A stretch of DNA of 64,000 bases from Rhodomicrobium sp. R_RK_3 (lineage in GTDB: Bacteria; Pseudomonadota; Alphaproteobacteria; Rhizobiales; Rhodomicrobiaceae): contig NZ_MWLK01000021.1 in assembly GCF_002198715.1 (NCBI RefSeq), positions 124,001 through 188,000 on the forward strand. The letters are read 5' to 3'. A model generated the notes under the pieces. The model saw nothing but the letters and a program-made list of their open reading frames with translations, made no database searches and was not told the DNA's origin. Shown here piece by piece: positions 8,407-17,549 of this stretch (position 1 is the first letter of the stretch; every line of letters starts with the position of its first letter). A program made the translations under genes and the position numbers.

Positions 8407-10305
8407 ATGGCGCAGATGATACCGGAGCGGCTGCCGGCGAGGGCGAGCCGTGGCGAAGAGCGGCTGTTCGAGATCCTGAAAAAGCTGCCGGATGATTGCA
8501 TTGTCTATTACGAGCCGATCGTCGCCGACCGTTATCCTGATTTCGTCGTCATCATTCCAAGTCTTGGCGTGCTCATCGTCGAGGTGAAGGGCTGGTATCT
8601 CGGCTGGATCTCGGACGCCGATCAGGAGCGTGTCGTCGTCAATGAGAATGGCGGACAGGTGCGCAGGGACCATCCCCTTCAGCAGGCGCGCAAATATCAG
8701 TACGAGCTGATGGACGAGGCGCGCAGGCAGGATTTCGCAAAATGCCTGCTTCATCAGGGCGGCGAGCGCCTTGGCAATTTTCTGTTCCCGTTCGGCCATT
8801 TCGCGCTGCTGACCAACATCACCCGCGAGCAATTGGACAAGTCGGACAAGCCGGCCGTGCGGCAGGCGTTTTCCTCGCGCCGCGACGTCACCCGCGATGT
8901 CATGGAGGAATGGGAAGCGCTGGGCGGCGAAGCCTTGCTGCTGGCGCTGCAGGCGCGGTTCGATCCTTATTGGCCGATCGAGCCGCTGAGCCCGCGGCAG
9001 GTCGATGCGATCCGCGCGGTAATTCATCCGGAGACGATCATCTCGCTGCCGGCAGTGGGCGGTGGCGCAGGCCCGCGCGATGGCCTCGACCTGCTCAAGA
9101 TCCTCGATCTTCACCAGGAGCGTGAGGCCCGCAATATCCGCAGCGGACACCGGATCATCCGGGGCGTAGCGGGCTCCGGCAAGACGGTGCTGCTGCTGGC
9201 CCGCGCCAAAATGCTGGGCGGCGATGGCAGCAAGAGGGTGCTGCTGCTTTGCTATAATAGGGCGTTGGCGGGATATCTTCGTTCCTGTGTGTCGAACTAT
9301 CCGAATGTCACTGTGCGGCATTTCTATGAATGGGGCAGGGCGAACGGGATCGGGTTCAAGCGTGACGAAGGCGCAGACGATTATGGGCAGCGCCTGCTAA
9401 CTCAGCTTGAGCGCGGTGAAGGCGAGGCTGGCATGTTTGACGCTGTCTTGATTGATGAGTATCAGGACTTCGCCTTGTCCTGGTTCAAATGCGCCAAGCT
9501 CGCGTTGAAAGAACCGGAAGATGGGGATTTCGTCATTGTCGGCGATGCGAGCCAGTCGGTTTATAAGCAGCTAGGTTTTCGATGGTCCGATGCCGGTATC
9601 AAGGCGCGCGGACGCTCGACCAAGCTTGAGGTGAACTACCGCAATACCCGCGAGATGATGATTGCGGCCGCAAGCTTCGCGCCGCAAGGCCGTGACGACG
9701 AGGACGATCTCGGCGCGAGCGTTCCTCCGTCGGTCGAGACATGCCGCCGTAGCGGACCGAAGGTCGAGGTTATCCAGTGCCTCGACATAGCCGACGAAGT
9801 GACCCAGGCCGCGAGGCGAATCAAGCAGTGGATCGACGCAGGCCAGTACCGGCCTCACGAAATCGCAATTTTGTATGCACGTCGGGAGACCCGGCGGCAC
9901 AAGTCCGAGCTGTACCGCCTTCGCGGTCTCCTGGACCCTTATCCATCGGTACTGCTTGCCGGTGATGCCGACGTTGGCTCGTATGCCGATCCGGGAATCA
10001 AGATCTCGACCATCTACAGCTCCAAGGGCCTGCAATTCCCGGCGGTTCTGGTGATCTGGGCCGATCTCCTTCCGTCGAATTTCCCAGATCGCGATGACGA
10101 CAATGAGCGAAGCCAATTCTATGTCGCTTTGACCCGGGCCGAGCATCAGCTGGTGATTACGCATTCCGGCGGATCGACCTATGTCGACGAGTTGCGGAAT
10201 AATCTTGAGCTTCCCCGGTCGGAGGCCGCGTTGGGGCAACCGTGGCTGCCTGAGATCGTGGATAGCCCGGAAGGCGTCGGGGCGAACGACAATCTGGGTC
10301 TTTAA
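8407..10305 (+). CDS. NERD nuclease-like domain fused to UvrD/Rep-type helicase
   Basis: A 632-residue protein. Residues about 15-130 form a NERD domain (SRGEERLFEILKKLPDD, VVIIPSLGVLIVEVKGW), a nuclease-like fold where the Glu-x-Lys of VEVKGW is the expected catalytic pair. Then comes a superfamily 1 helicase: Walker A GVAGSGKTVLLL (about 252), Walker B LIDEYQDF (about 348), GDASQSVYKQ, VNYRNTREM, TIYSSKGLQFPAVLV and YVALTRAEHQL. The ATG at 8407 follows GGGGAG. NERD-helicases occur in DNA repair and in phage or plasmid defence contexts; the single-gene setting here does not decide between them. It has a REP pair downstream. Confidence 0.85.
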   Translation: MAQMIPERLPARASRGEERLFEILKKLPDDCIVYYEPIVADRYPDFVVIIPSLGVLIVEVKGWYLGWISDADQERVVVNENGGQVRRDHPLQQARKYQYELMDEARRQDFAKCLLHQGGERLGNFLFPFGHFALLTNITREQLDKSDKPAVRQAFSSRRDVTRDVMEEWEALGGEALLLALQARFDPYWPIEPLSPRQVDAIRAVIHPETIISLPAVGGGAGPRDGLDLLKILDLHQEREARNIRSGHRIIRGVAGSGKTVLLLARAKMLGGDGSKRVLLLCYNRALAGYLRSCVSNYPNVTVRHFYEWGRANGIGFKRDEGADDYGQRLLTQLERGEGEAGMFDAVLIDEYQDFALSWFKCAKLALKEPEDGDFVIVGDASQSVYKQLGFRWSDAGIKARGRSTKLEVNYRNTREMMIAAASFAPQGRDDEDDLGASVPPSVETCRRSGPKVEVIQCLDIADEVTQAARRIKQWIDAGQYRPHEIAILYARRETRRHKSELYRLRGLLDPYPSVLLAGDADVGSYADPGIKISTIYSSKGLQFPAVLVIWADLLPSNFPDRDDDNERSQFYVALTRAEHQLVITHSGGSTYVDELRNNLELPRSEAALGQPWLPEIVDSPEGVGANDNLGL

Positions 10306-10357
10306 GGCCGTTCCGCAAGTCAGGGCGCGGCGACGCGCCCTTCAGCGACCACGCACT

Positions 10358-10467
10358 TGTCATTCCCGCGAATGCGGGAATCCATTGCGCCCCAGCAGTC
10401 TCGGCTGAGGGAGTGCCTCGGCTGCAAACGTTGCCCTCTACTGGATCCCCGCTTCGCGGGGATGACA
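10358..10467. repeat. BIME-like element, two inverted REP ends (family C)
   Basis: The left end, around CCCGCGAATGCGGG, and the right end, around CCCCGCTTCGCGGGG, are inverted copies of one another, each itself a hairpin and each flanked by the same TGTCAT and ATCCA words. The element lies between the convergent ends of the helicase and kdsD genes, the same kind of site used by the family A elements elsewhere in the window. Repeat and orientation are seen directly; any role in termination or mRNA stability is inferred. Confidence 0.75.
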
Positions 10468-10497
10468 AAAAAGGAGAGCGTTCGCGAGCCGTCGCCC

Positions 10498-11523
10498 CTA
10501 AGCCACTCCGGCCCGCAGCAGATCGTGGATGTGGATGATGCCGACCGGCTTGGCGTCCTCCACCACGAACACCGCCGTGATTGCCGATTCGTTCACCAGT
10601 TGCAGGGCCGCGCTGACCAGCGTGTCGGGCGTGATTGTCTTGGGGTGGGCGGTCATGATCTCCCGCACTTCGGCGGACAGCAGATCCGGACCCATATGGC
10701 GGCGCAGATCGCCATCCGTCACGATGCCCAGCAATTCGCCCGCATCGCCGACGACGCCGAGGCAGCCGAAGCTCTTCTCCGTCATGATGACCAGCGCTTC
10801 GCCCATCCGGGCGGAGGCCGCGCAAAGAGGCAGGCGCTCGCCGCTATGCATCATGTCGGCAGCGTAACGTAAATTGGCGCCGAGCTGGCCGCCGGGATGA
10901 AAAATCTTGAAATCGGCGGCGCTGAAGCCGCGCGATTCCAGCAGCGCCACCGCCAGGCAGTCGCCCGCGGCGAGCTGCATCGCGGTGGAGGTGGTCGGCG
11001 CGAGGCCGTGCGGGCAGGCTTCCTGCGAATTGGGCAGCTTCAGCACCACGTCCGAGGCCTTGCCGAGAGCGCTCTCCTCGCGCGAGGTCAGCGCGATCAG
11101 CGGCACGGCGAAGCGGCGTGAATAGGTGATGATATTGCCCAGTTCCACGGTCTCGCCGGACCAGGACAGCGCCAGGATGACGTCCTCCGGCGTAATCATG
11201 CCGAGATCGCCGTGGCTTGCCTCGCCCGGATGCACGAAGAAGGCCGGGGTACCGGTCGAGGCGAAAGTCGCGGCGAGCTTTTGGCCGATATGGCCGCTCT
11301 TGCCCATTCCGGTGACGATGACGCGGCCGCGCGAGGCCCGGATGGTCTCGACCGCCGCCACGAAAGCTGCGCCCAGGCCATCGTCGATGGCGGCCTTCAG
11401 CGCGGCAAGGCCGCCGATCTCCAGATCGAGCGTGCGCCGCGCCGAGGCGATGGCGCCCTCCGGCTCGGCCTTTGTTCCTCGCGCGATGATGACCGGGCGA
11501 CGGAGCGCCTCGTCCTGCAGCAT
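10498..11523 (-). CDS. kdsD: Arabinose-5-phosphate isomerase (KpsF/GutQ family)
   Basis: Interconverts D-ribulose 5-phosphate and D-arabinose 5-phosphate, the first step to KDO for the LPS core. The 341 residues hold a SIS domain (VIVTGMGKSGHIGQKLAATF, then HPGEASHGDLGMI and SWSGETVEL) and two CBS domains in the C-terminal half (about 210-340). The ATG at 11523 follows AGGGGAG; an upstream extension of the frame to 11622 has no support. It is followed, with an opposite neighbour, by a BIME-like element. galU lies upstream on the same strand after 165 bp, so the two make up a sugar-nucleotide block. Confidence 0.93.
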   Translation of the reverse strand: MLQDEALRRPVIIARGTKAEPEGAIASARRTLDLEIGGLAALKAAIDDGLGAAFVAAVETIRASRGRVIVTGMGKSGHIGQKLAATFASTGTPAFFVHPGEASHGDLGMITPEDVILALSWSGETVELGNIITYSRRFAVPLIALTSREESALGKASDVVLKLPNSQEACPHGLAPTTSTAMQLAAGDCLAVALLESRGFSAADFKIFHPGGQLGANLRYAADMMHSGERLPLCAASARMGEALVIMTEKSFGCLGVVGDAGELLGIVTDGDLRRHMGPDLLSAEVREIMTAHPKTITPDTLVSAALQLVNESAITAVFVVEDAKPVGIIHIHDLLRAGVA

Positions 11524-11688
11524 GCCCTGCTCCCCTAGAAGGCTTCCCCAACAAGCATCGGGAAAGCCATCCCTCGCGGAACCGGGATAGACGCGGCTTT
11601 TCCCACAAAAAATGGTGCGCAAATAAAAACGTCCAGATTGTGATCGGTCCGGCTGGACCGACCGCCAATCTTTTCCCCAACCGCCCGG

Positions 11689-12582
11689 TCAGCCCGCCAG
11701 CAGCTTGCCCATCTCTTCGGCGAAGCGCGGGCCCAGCTCCTTATGGTCGAGCGCGAAGGCCGCATTCGCCAAGAGGAAGCCGAGTTTTGAACCGCAGTCG
11801 AAGCTGCGGCCGGAATATTTATAGGCGTAGAAGCGCTGCGTCTTCATCAGCGTCTTCATGGCGTCGGTGATCTGGATCTCGTTGCCGGCGCCGCGCTCCT
11901 GGCTGGAGAGGATGTCGAAGATCTCCGGCTGCAGCAGATAGCGGCCCATGATGATGAGGTTGCTCGGCGCTTCGGCGACCGAGGGCTTTTCCACCATCGC
12001 GGTGATCGGCCAGAGCGGCCCGTCGCCCGGCTCGATGCCGACGATGCCGTAGCTCGAGACCTCGTTCTGCGGCACTTCCTCGACGGCGATCAGATTGACC
12101 TTCTCGCCGGCCGCCGACAGCTCATTATAGACGTCCATCATCTGCGCGAGGCAGCTCGGCCCGTCATTCTTCACCAGCACGTCCGGCAGCAGCAGCGCGA
12201 AAGGCTCGTGCCCGACGATGTCGCGCGCGCACCAGACCGCGTGGCCAAGGCCGAGCGGTTCCTGCTGGCGGGTGAAGCTGGTCTGGCCGGGCGCGGGCAG
12301 AAAACGGTTCAGCGCCTCGAGTTCGGCCAGCTTGTTGCGCTGGCGCAGCGTGTGTTCCAGCTCGAAGGGGCGGTCGAAATGGTCCTCGATGACGCCCTTA
12401 TTGCGCCCGGTGACGAAAATCAGATGTTCGGCGCCGCCCTGGCGCGCTTCGTCCACCACATGCTGGATCACCGGACGGTCAACAACGGTGAGCATTTCCT
12501 TGGGCATCGCCTTGGTGGCAGGCAAAAACCGCGTCCCCAGGCCGGCGACGGGAAAGATGGCTTTACGGATGGATTGGGTCAT
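11689..12582 (-). CDS. galU: UTP-glucose-1-phosphate uridylyltransferase
   Basis: Makes UDP-glucose from UTP and glucose 1-phosphate for polysaccharide and LPS synthesis. The 297-residue protein opens with the nucleotidyltransferase signature AIFPVAGLGTRFLPATK, followed by PKEMLTVVDRPVIQHVVDEA, GLGHAVWCA and the C-terminal SGRSFDCGSKLGF. Length is typical. The frame is open from a TTG at 12618, but the ATG at 12582 starts five residues before the signature and is chosen. Confidence 0.95.
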   Translation of the reverse strand: MTQSIRKAIFPVAGLGTRFLPATKAMPKEMLTVVDRPVIQHVVDEARQGGAEHLIFVTGRNKGVIEDHFDRPFELEHTLRQRNKLAELEALNRFLPAPGQTSFTRQQEPLGLGHAVWCARDIVGHEPFALLLPDVLVKNDGPSCLAQMMDVYNELSAAGEKVNLIAVEEVPQNEVSSYGIVGIEPGDGPLWPITAMVEKPSVAEAPSNLIIMGRYLLQPEIFDILSSQERGAGNEIQITDAMKTLMKTQRFYAYKYSGRSFDCGSKLGFLLANAAFALDHKELGPRFAEEMGKLLAG

Positions 12583-12800
12583 TTGCTGCTTTTTAATGTG
12601 GGTAAAATTACGGCTCAATTTGGGACAGAAACGCCCGCCCGGAATTTATGGCCGAAAGGGCAAACCCCGTCCAGACCAGATTTGCGCGATGTTTGACGCA
12701 GCATCCATAAGCGAACGACAACCTCCGCGCGCACTTCCGGGCTGGCATCGCGGCGCAGTCTCTGCCAGTATGCGCCCGGTAAACGATTTGAGGGTTCTGA

Positions 12801-14186
12801 ATGTTTCGCTTGTGCGCCTGCCGCACGCTGATTGCCGTGATGCTTGCCGTCTGCGCTCTCGCGATGGCGTCCCCCGTAAGGGCGGCGAGTTTCGAGGTTT
12901 GGCTCGGCGAATTATGGCCCGAGGCCAAGGCAGCCGGCGTTTCCCGCGCCACCTTCGACCGCGTTTTCGCTGGAATGACGCCCGATTGCGGCGTGCCCGG
13001 CGTGTTCTGCCCGGGCGAGAAGGAGAAGCCCGCCGGCCGCACGCTGAGCGAGCGCACCGGCCTTCCTGAGACCTGTAACAAGATCACCCAGTCCGAGTTC
13101 CTGCAGCCGGAAAAATACTTCCCGCCCAAATATATGCGCTCGCTGGCGCTGCGCGGCAAAGGCATCCTCGACAAGCTCGAAAAGGAAGGGCCCAAGACCC
13201 ATCAGGCGCTGATCGACATCGAGCAGAATTTCCGCATTCCGCGCGCCATGCTGATGGGCTTGTGGGGCCGCGAGACCGCCTTCGGCGACGCCAAGCTCGA
13301 CCATAACGCGCTGCAAGCGCTCGCCTCCTCCGCCTATGCCGGCTACAAGAGCCGCCGCGATTGGAGCCGCAAGCAATTGATCGCGGCGTTGAAAATGGTC
13401 GAGGACGGCCATATCACGCCGGAGAAGTTCCGCAGCTCCTATGCCGGCGCGACCGGCCTCACCCAGATCATGCCCGACGAATTCCTCGGCTTTGCCGTCG
13501 ACGGCGACCGCGACGGCAAGCGGGATATCTGGAATTCCATGCCGGACGCGATGGCGACCACGGCCAATGTTCTGAAGGATCGCGGCTGGCATAGCGCGGC
13601 GCGGAGCTGGGGCTATGAGATCAAGCTGCCGCCCACCAGCCAGAGTTTCGACTGCACCATGGAGAACCGCACCAATCGCTGGCCGATCGGCGAATGGGCG
13701 AGCCGCTACGGCATTTCCCGGCTGGCGCCCGGCGGCGGCACGCTGGACTTCCCCAACCCGGCGGTGACCGGCTATCTCGTCATGCCTGCCGGCGCGCGCG
13801 GACCGGCCTTCATCGCCACCGAGAATTTCGACGTGCTGCGCAGCTACAACCCGTCCGACCTCTATGCCCTGTTCGTCGGGCACTTGGCCGACCGCGTCGG
13901 CTGCGACACGGATGGGCGCGAATGCGGCTTCCAGACGCCCTGGCCGAAAGCCACCGACGCCGATTTCGAATTTTCGGTGGAGAATCTATGCCGGATGCAG
14001 GTGGCGCTGAAGCAACGCGGCTTTCTTGACGGCACTCCGGACGGGCTGTTCGGCGCGGGCACCCGCGTCGCCATCGGGCGCTATCAGAAAGCCATGCAGC
14101 GCTCGCCCGATTGCTATCCGACCCGCACAATCTTCCAGGAGCTGACCGGCAAATCCGGCACCCAGGCTCTCAACGCTCCGAACTAG
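12801..14186 (+). CDS. Lytic murein transglycosylase with peptidoglycan-binding domain
   Basis: A 461-residue exported enzyme. The signal peptide spans about residues 1-28, cut before ASFEVWL. The SLT_2/MltB-type domain (about 30-380) has the catalytic Glu in LMGLWGRETAFGD and the supporting motifs YAGATGLTQIMPDEF and DIWNSMPDAMATTAN. The C-terminal 60 residues form a peptidoglycan-binding domain (LKQRGFLDGTPDGLFGAGTR). It cleaves the glycan strand with 1,6-anhydro formation. There is no lipobox, so it is a soluble periplasmic form. It precedes two SGNH-type secreted proteins on the same strand. Confidence 0.93.
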   Translation: MFRLCACRTLIAVMLAVCALAMASPVRAASFEVWLGELWPEAKAAGVSRATFDRVFAGMTPDCGVPGVFCPGEKEKPAGRTLSERTGLPETCNKITQSEFLQPEKYFPPKYMRSLALRGKGILDKLEKEGPKTHQALIDIEQNFRIPRAMLMGLWGRETAFGDAKLDHNALQALASSAYAGYKSRRDWSRKQLIAALKMVEDGHITPEKFRSSYAGATGLTQIMPDEFLGFAVDGDRDGKRDIWNSMPDAMATTANVLKDRGWHSAARSWGYEIKLPPTSQSFDCTMENRTNRWPIGEWASRYGISRLAPGGGTLDFPNPAVTGYLVMPAGARGPAFIATENFDVLRSYNPSDLYALFVGHLADRVGCDTDGRECGFQTPWPKATDADFEFSVENLCRMQVALKQRGFLDGTPDGLFGAGTRVAIGRYQKAMQRSPDCYPTRTIFQELTGKSGTQALNAPN

Positions 14187-14279
14187 CGATGGCGCGGCAA
14201 TCAGGGTAGAACCGGCTGGACGATGGCGGCCAATTTCGTAAGATCTGGCTGACATATCGGACTTGGCGAAACGACGAAG

Positions 14280-15593
14280 ATGACGGCAATGCGCATGATC
14301 CCCTCCCGGCCAAGACGGCGCCATCGGTTTCAGGCAATCGGCGCGTCGCTGCTGACCGCACTCGCCATGTCGGCCGCCCCGGCGGAGAACGCCGCCGCAC
14401 AGGCGCAGAGCCAGGCCCAGAACCAGGGGCAGGCGCCCGCCTTCGCCTTCCGCGCCCGCTCCTATATCAATCCGTTTCCGCAGACCGACCGCTATCATCT
14501 GCATGTCATCGGCGATTTTCTCGGCGCGGGCCTCGCCAGCGGCCTCGAGGAAGCCTTCGCCCAGGACGGCACGCTGAAGATCATCAACTCGACCAAGCCG
14601 ACTGCCGGTCTTGCCCGGCCAGACCGCACCAGTTGGGCCGCCGATATCGAGGAACTGGCAAAGGCGCAGCCGATCCACATCGCCGTCGTCATGATGGGCG
14701 TCAACGACGTGCGCAACATCCGCACCGATGGCGGCACCATCGCCCGCTGGGGCACCGAGGAATGGCGCACCGCTTACGGCGAGGAAGTCGACAAGCTGAT
14801 CAAGGCGCTGAAGGACAAGGGCATCGCCATCTACTGGGTCGGGCTGCCGGTGATGGCGAACGCCAAGACCAACGAAGCCATGGCGCTGATGAACGACATC
14901 ATCCGCGAACGGACCTATGTCTCCGGCACCAAATATATCGATAGCTGGAACGGCTTTACCGACCAGCTCGGCGCCTTCGCCGCCTATGGCCCGGACCTGA
15001 CCGGCCAGTCCAAGAAGCTGCGCGAGGCCGACGGCACCTCCTTCACCGCGCGCGGCAACCGGAAGCTGGCCGATTACGTCGAGATCAATCTGAGGCGCGA
15101 CCTCGCCGCCGCCCGCTCCGAGCGCAACATCCCGCTCGCCGGCGACGACGAGGAGCAGTCGCGGCTGGTGGCCAAGGCGCCGGGCGACGCCGCGCCGCTC
15201 GCCGACAATGCCGCGCCTTCCGCCGGGGCAAACCCCGCAGCGCCGCAATCGGACAATCCGTCCACGGCGCCCGCCGGCAAAACCGCCGCCGCCGCGCCGC
15301 AAGGAACGCCCGGCGCAGCGCCCCAGGGGCCTGCCGCGCCGGCGGCTCCGGCACCGGTTGCCGCCAACGCTTTTGCCAGCGGCTACTCGCCGCCCGGCGA
15401 AACGATTTTGGGCGATGTCAGCGAGGGCGTCACAGGTCTGGCGACTGTGTCTCCGATGACAGACCTCAACGCAAATTTCGGCGAACGCCGCCTTCCGGTC
15501 ACGGAAAGGCTTTATTATAAGGCTCTGGTCAAAGGGGAAGCGCTTAAACCGAAGCCCAGCCGGGCTGACGATTTCAAGTGGCCGCGAAGCTGA
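14280..15593 (+). CDS. DUF459 (SGNH hydrolase fold) exported protein, catalytic residues altered
   Basis: A 437-residue protein with a signal or anchor segment (about 19-42), a DUF459/SGNH domain (about 70-275) and a Pro/Ala-rich tail (about 300-370). Block I reads HVIGDFLGAG (residues 75-84), with Phe where the nucleophilic Ser of GDS would be. Block III GVNDVRNI (140-147) is kept. Block V reads DGTSFTARG (251-259), with Ser in place of the catalytic His. The fold is therefore kept but the classical Ser-His pair is absent; some DUF459 relatives may share this. It may bind or present peptidoglycan or glycan rather than hydrolyse it. The next gene is an SGNH protein with intact motifs. Confidence 0.85.
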   Translation: MTAMRMIPSRPRRRHRFQAIGASLLTALAMSAAPAENAAAQAQSQAQNQGQAPAFAFRARSYINPFPQTDRYHLHVIGDFLGAGLASGLEEAFAQDGTLKIINSTKPTAGLARPDRTSWAADIEELAKAQPIHIAVVMMGVNDVRNIRTDGGTIARWGTEEWRTAYGEEVDKLIKALKDKGIAIYWVGLPVMANAKTNEAMALMNDIIRERTYVSGTKYIDSWNGFTDQLGAFAAYGPDLTGQSKKLREADGTSFTARGNRKLADYVEINLRRDLAAARSERNIPLAGDDEEQSRLVAKAPGDAAPLADNAAPSAGANPAAPQSDNPSTAPAGKTAAAAPQGTPGAAPQGPAAPAAPAPVAANAFASGYSPPGETILGDVSEGVTGLATVSPMTDLNANFGERRLPVTERLYYKALVKGEALKPKPSRADDFKWPRS

Positions 15594-15650
15594 AGGCAGG
15601 CGTCGCGGCTCGGCGTCGTTGCGTTATCGCGTTTTAGGGGGAATTGGAAG

Positions 15651-17219
15651 TTGATTGGGGCGTGGGCGGACTCCAGGCACGTGCGTCGCGCAGTGCGGAT
15701 CGTGGCTGCGGGGGTGACGGCATTCGGCGTGGCCGGCTGCTTGCCGGGAAGCCAGTCCGCGAACAAGAAGGGCGATGCCGCGCATCCCTATGCCGAGGCA
15801 TCCGGCAAGCCCGGCGCCATCCGCACCGGCAAGAGCGACCCGCAGCTCGACGAGATCGCCGAAGCCGCCGATAGGCTGTTTAACACCGACGCCGCCACCG
15901 CCAGCCGCAAATCGAGCCAGGAAGCGGCGATCTATACGACCGCCACCACGAGCGCTTCGGCCCAGGATGCTCTGACCGGCGGCGGCGGCGCGCCTTCCGT
16001 CGAGGAAATTCCCGAAATCCCGGCCAATGTCGCGCTCGCGCGGTTCTTCTCCGCGCTCGAGAAGTTGGAGGGGCGGCAGGGCACCAAGACCGTCACCGTG
16101 CTGCATCTCGGCGACAGCCATATCGCGGCCGACCGGTTCTCCGGCGGGTTGCGCGACCAGTTCCAGAGCCGCTTCGGCGATGCCGGCCGGGGCATGCTCA
16201 CGCCCGGCCTGTATCTTGCGAGCGGCGTCAAATTCGATCGCGGCGGCCAGTGGCAGACCGCGCTCAGCACCGGCACCGTGCCCGGCCCCTACGGCATCAC
16301 CGGCGCCAAGCTGACGGCGGAGGGCCGCGATGCCTGGCTGCGGCTGACGGCGGTCGACCAGCCATTTGCCTGGTGCGAATTGACGCTCGAGAGCGGCCCC
16401 GACACCGGCACCGTGCTGATCGATCTCGACGGCGACCAGAAGCAGGCCTCGACCCGCGAAGCGGCGCCGAACTGGCGCAATATCCGCATCGAGCGGCAGG
16501 CGCGCGAGCTTCTCATCAAGCCCAAGGGCGACGGCGCCATCACCCTGCATTCGATTTCCATCGGCACCGACAAGCCGGGCGTGCGCTACGTCAATCTCGG
16601 CCTGCCCGGCGCCACGGCGACGACGCCGCTATCCTGGGACCCCGCCTATATGGCGCGCGACATGAAGCGGCTGGCGCCCGATCTGATCATCTTCTCCTAC
16701 GGCACCGACGAGAGTTTCGAGGACCAGCTCAACCTCGCCGATTACGAGGCCAAGGCCAGCACCGCCATCGCCCGCCTGCGCCAGAGCGCACCGCAGGCCT
16801 CGATCCTGATCGTCGGCCCGCCGGACGTGGCGCGGATGCCCAAATTCGCCGCCGGCACCGGCAAGGCGAGCGACGTCTGCCGCGCCCTCAGCGCGTCCGA
16901 GCGCGGCGATTACGGCAAGCGCCTCCGGGCCGGCGACCCGCGCCTTGCCCGCTGGCACCCGCCCTTCAACCTGGAAGCCGTCCGCAACACCCTGCGGCGC
17001 CTCGCCGCCGCGCATCAGGCCTTCTTCTGGGACTGGTCGAAGCTGATGGGCGGCGCTTGCGGCGTCCACGCCTGGGTGCATTCCAACCCGCCGCTCGCCG
17101 CCAACGACCACATCCACCTGACGGAAGAGGGCTCGAAGCGCTCCGCCCGCCTGCTGTTCCGCGAGATCATGAACGCCTATGACAGCGGCGGCCGCGGCGC
17201 GGTCTCGGCGAAGAAGTAG
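15651..17219 (+). CDS. SGNH/GDSL-family hydrolase, putative lipoprotein
   Basis: A 522-residue protein starting at TTG 15651 behind GGGGAATTGGAAG. The N-terminus has Arg residues, a hydrophobic stretch and a lipobox GVAGC (Cys30), so it is likely a lipoprotein. Residues 31-140 are low complexity. The SGNH domain keeps block I LHLGDSHIAADR (Ser156), a block III variant SYGTDES and block V NDHIHLTEEG with the Asp and His of the triad. Secreted SGNH proteins of this layout deacetylate or acetylate cell-wall or exopolysaccharide sugars. The pairing with a motif-altered DUF459 protein 57 bp upstream suggests joint work in the periplasm. Confidence 0.88.
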   Translation: MIGAWADSRHVRRAVRIVAAGVTAFGVAGCLPGSQSANKKGDAAHPYAEASGKPGAIRTGKSDPQLDEIAEAADRLFNTDAATASRKSSQEAAIYTTATTSASAQDALTGGGGAPSVEEIPEIPANVALARFFSALEKLEGRQGTKTVTVLHLGDSHIAADRFSGGLRDQFQSRFGDAGRGMLTPGLYLASGVKFDRGGQWQTALSTGTVPGPYGITGAKLTAEGRDAWLRLTAVDQPFAWCELTLESGPDTGTVLIDLDGDQKQASTREAAPNWRNIRIERQARELLIKPKGDGAITLHSISIGTDKPGVRYVNLGLPGATATTPLSWDPAYMARDMKRLAPDLIIFSYGTDESFEDQLNLADYEAKASTAIARLRQSAPQASILIVGPPDVARMPKFAAGTGKASDVCRALSASERGDYGKRLRAGDPRLARWHPPFNLEAVRNTLRRLAAAHQAFFWDWSKLMGGACGVHAWVHSNPPLAANDHIHLTEEGSKRSARLLFREIMNAYDSGGRGAVSAKK

Positions 17220-17367
17220 CAACGGGGGCAATTGGGAGCGGGACAATGGGACTGGTGCGATCCTGAACGCGCGGCGGCCTTGCCCGCCTCGGCGCGCCGG
17301 GTGAAGGGTTACAAGCGATTGGTAAGTTGCAGCGCCTCACACAATCTCCCTGAAGACACCCCACCTC

Positions 17368-17474
17368 CGTCGCCCCGGCCGAAGAGCCGGGGCCCACTCG
17401 CCTTTTTTCTTACCGCAGTGCTCGCTGATCGGCCATTGGGTCCCGGCTCGCCCTTACGGGCGTCCGGGACGACG
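17368..17474. repeat. BIME-like element, copy 1 (family A)
   Basis: The 107-bp element has inverted ends: the left word GTCGCCCCGGC...GCCGGGGCCCA and the right word TGGGTCCCGGCTCG...CCGGGACGACG are reverse complements with a few mismatches. Related copies lie at 30532 and 57510. It occupies the 330-bp gap between the convergent SGNH and M50 protease genes; nothing else is seen in that gap. Confidence 0.75.
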
Positions 17475-17549
17475 GAGCTTGGCGATCAACTTCGAGGATT
17501 TTTCCGCGGCGCCCGTCTTGTTACGTGCCACGGGTGAACGGGGGGCACC

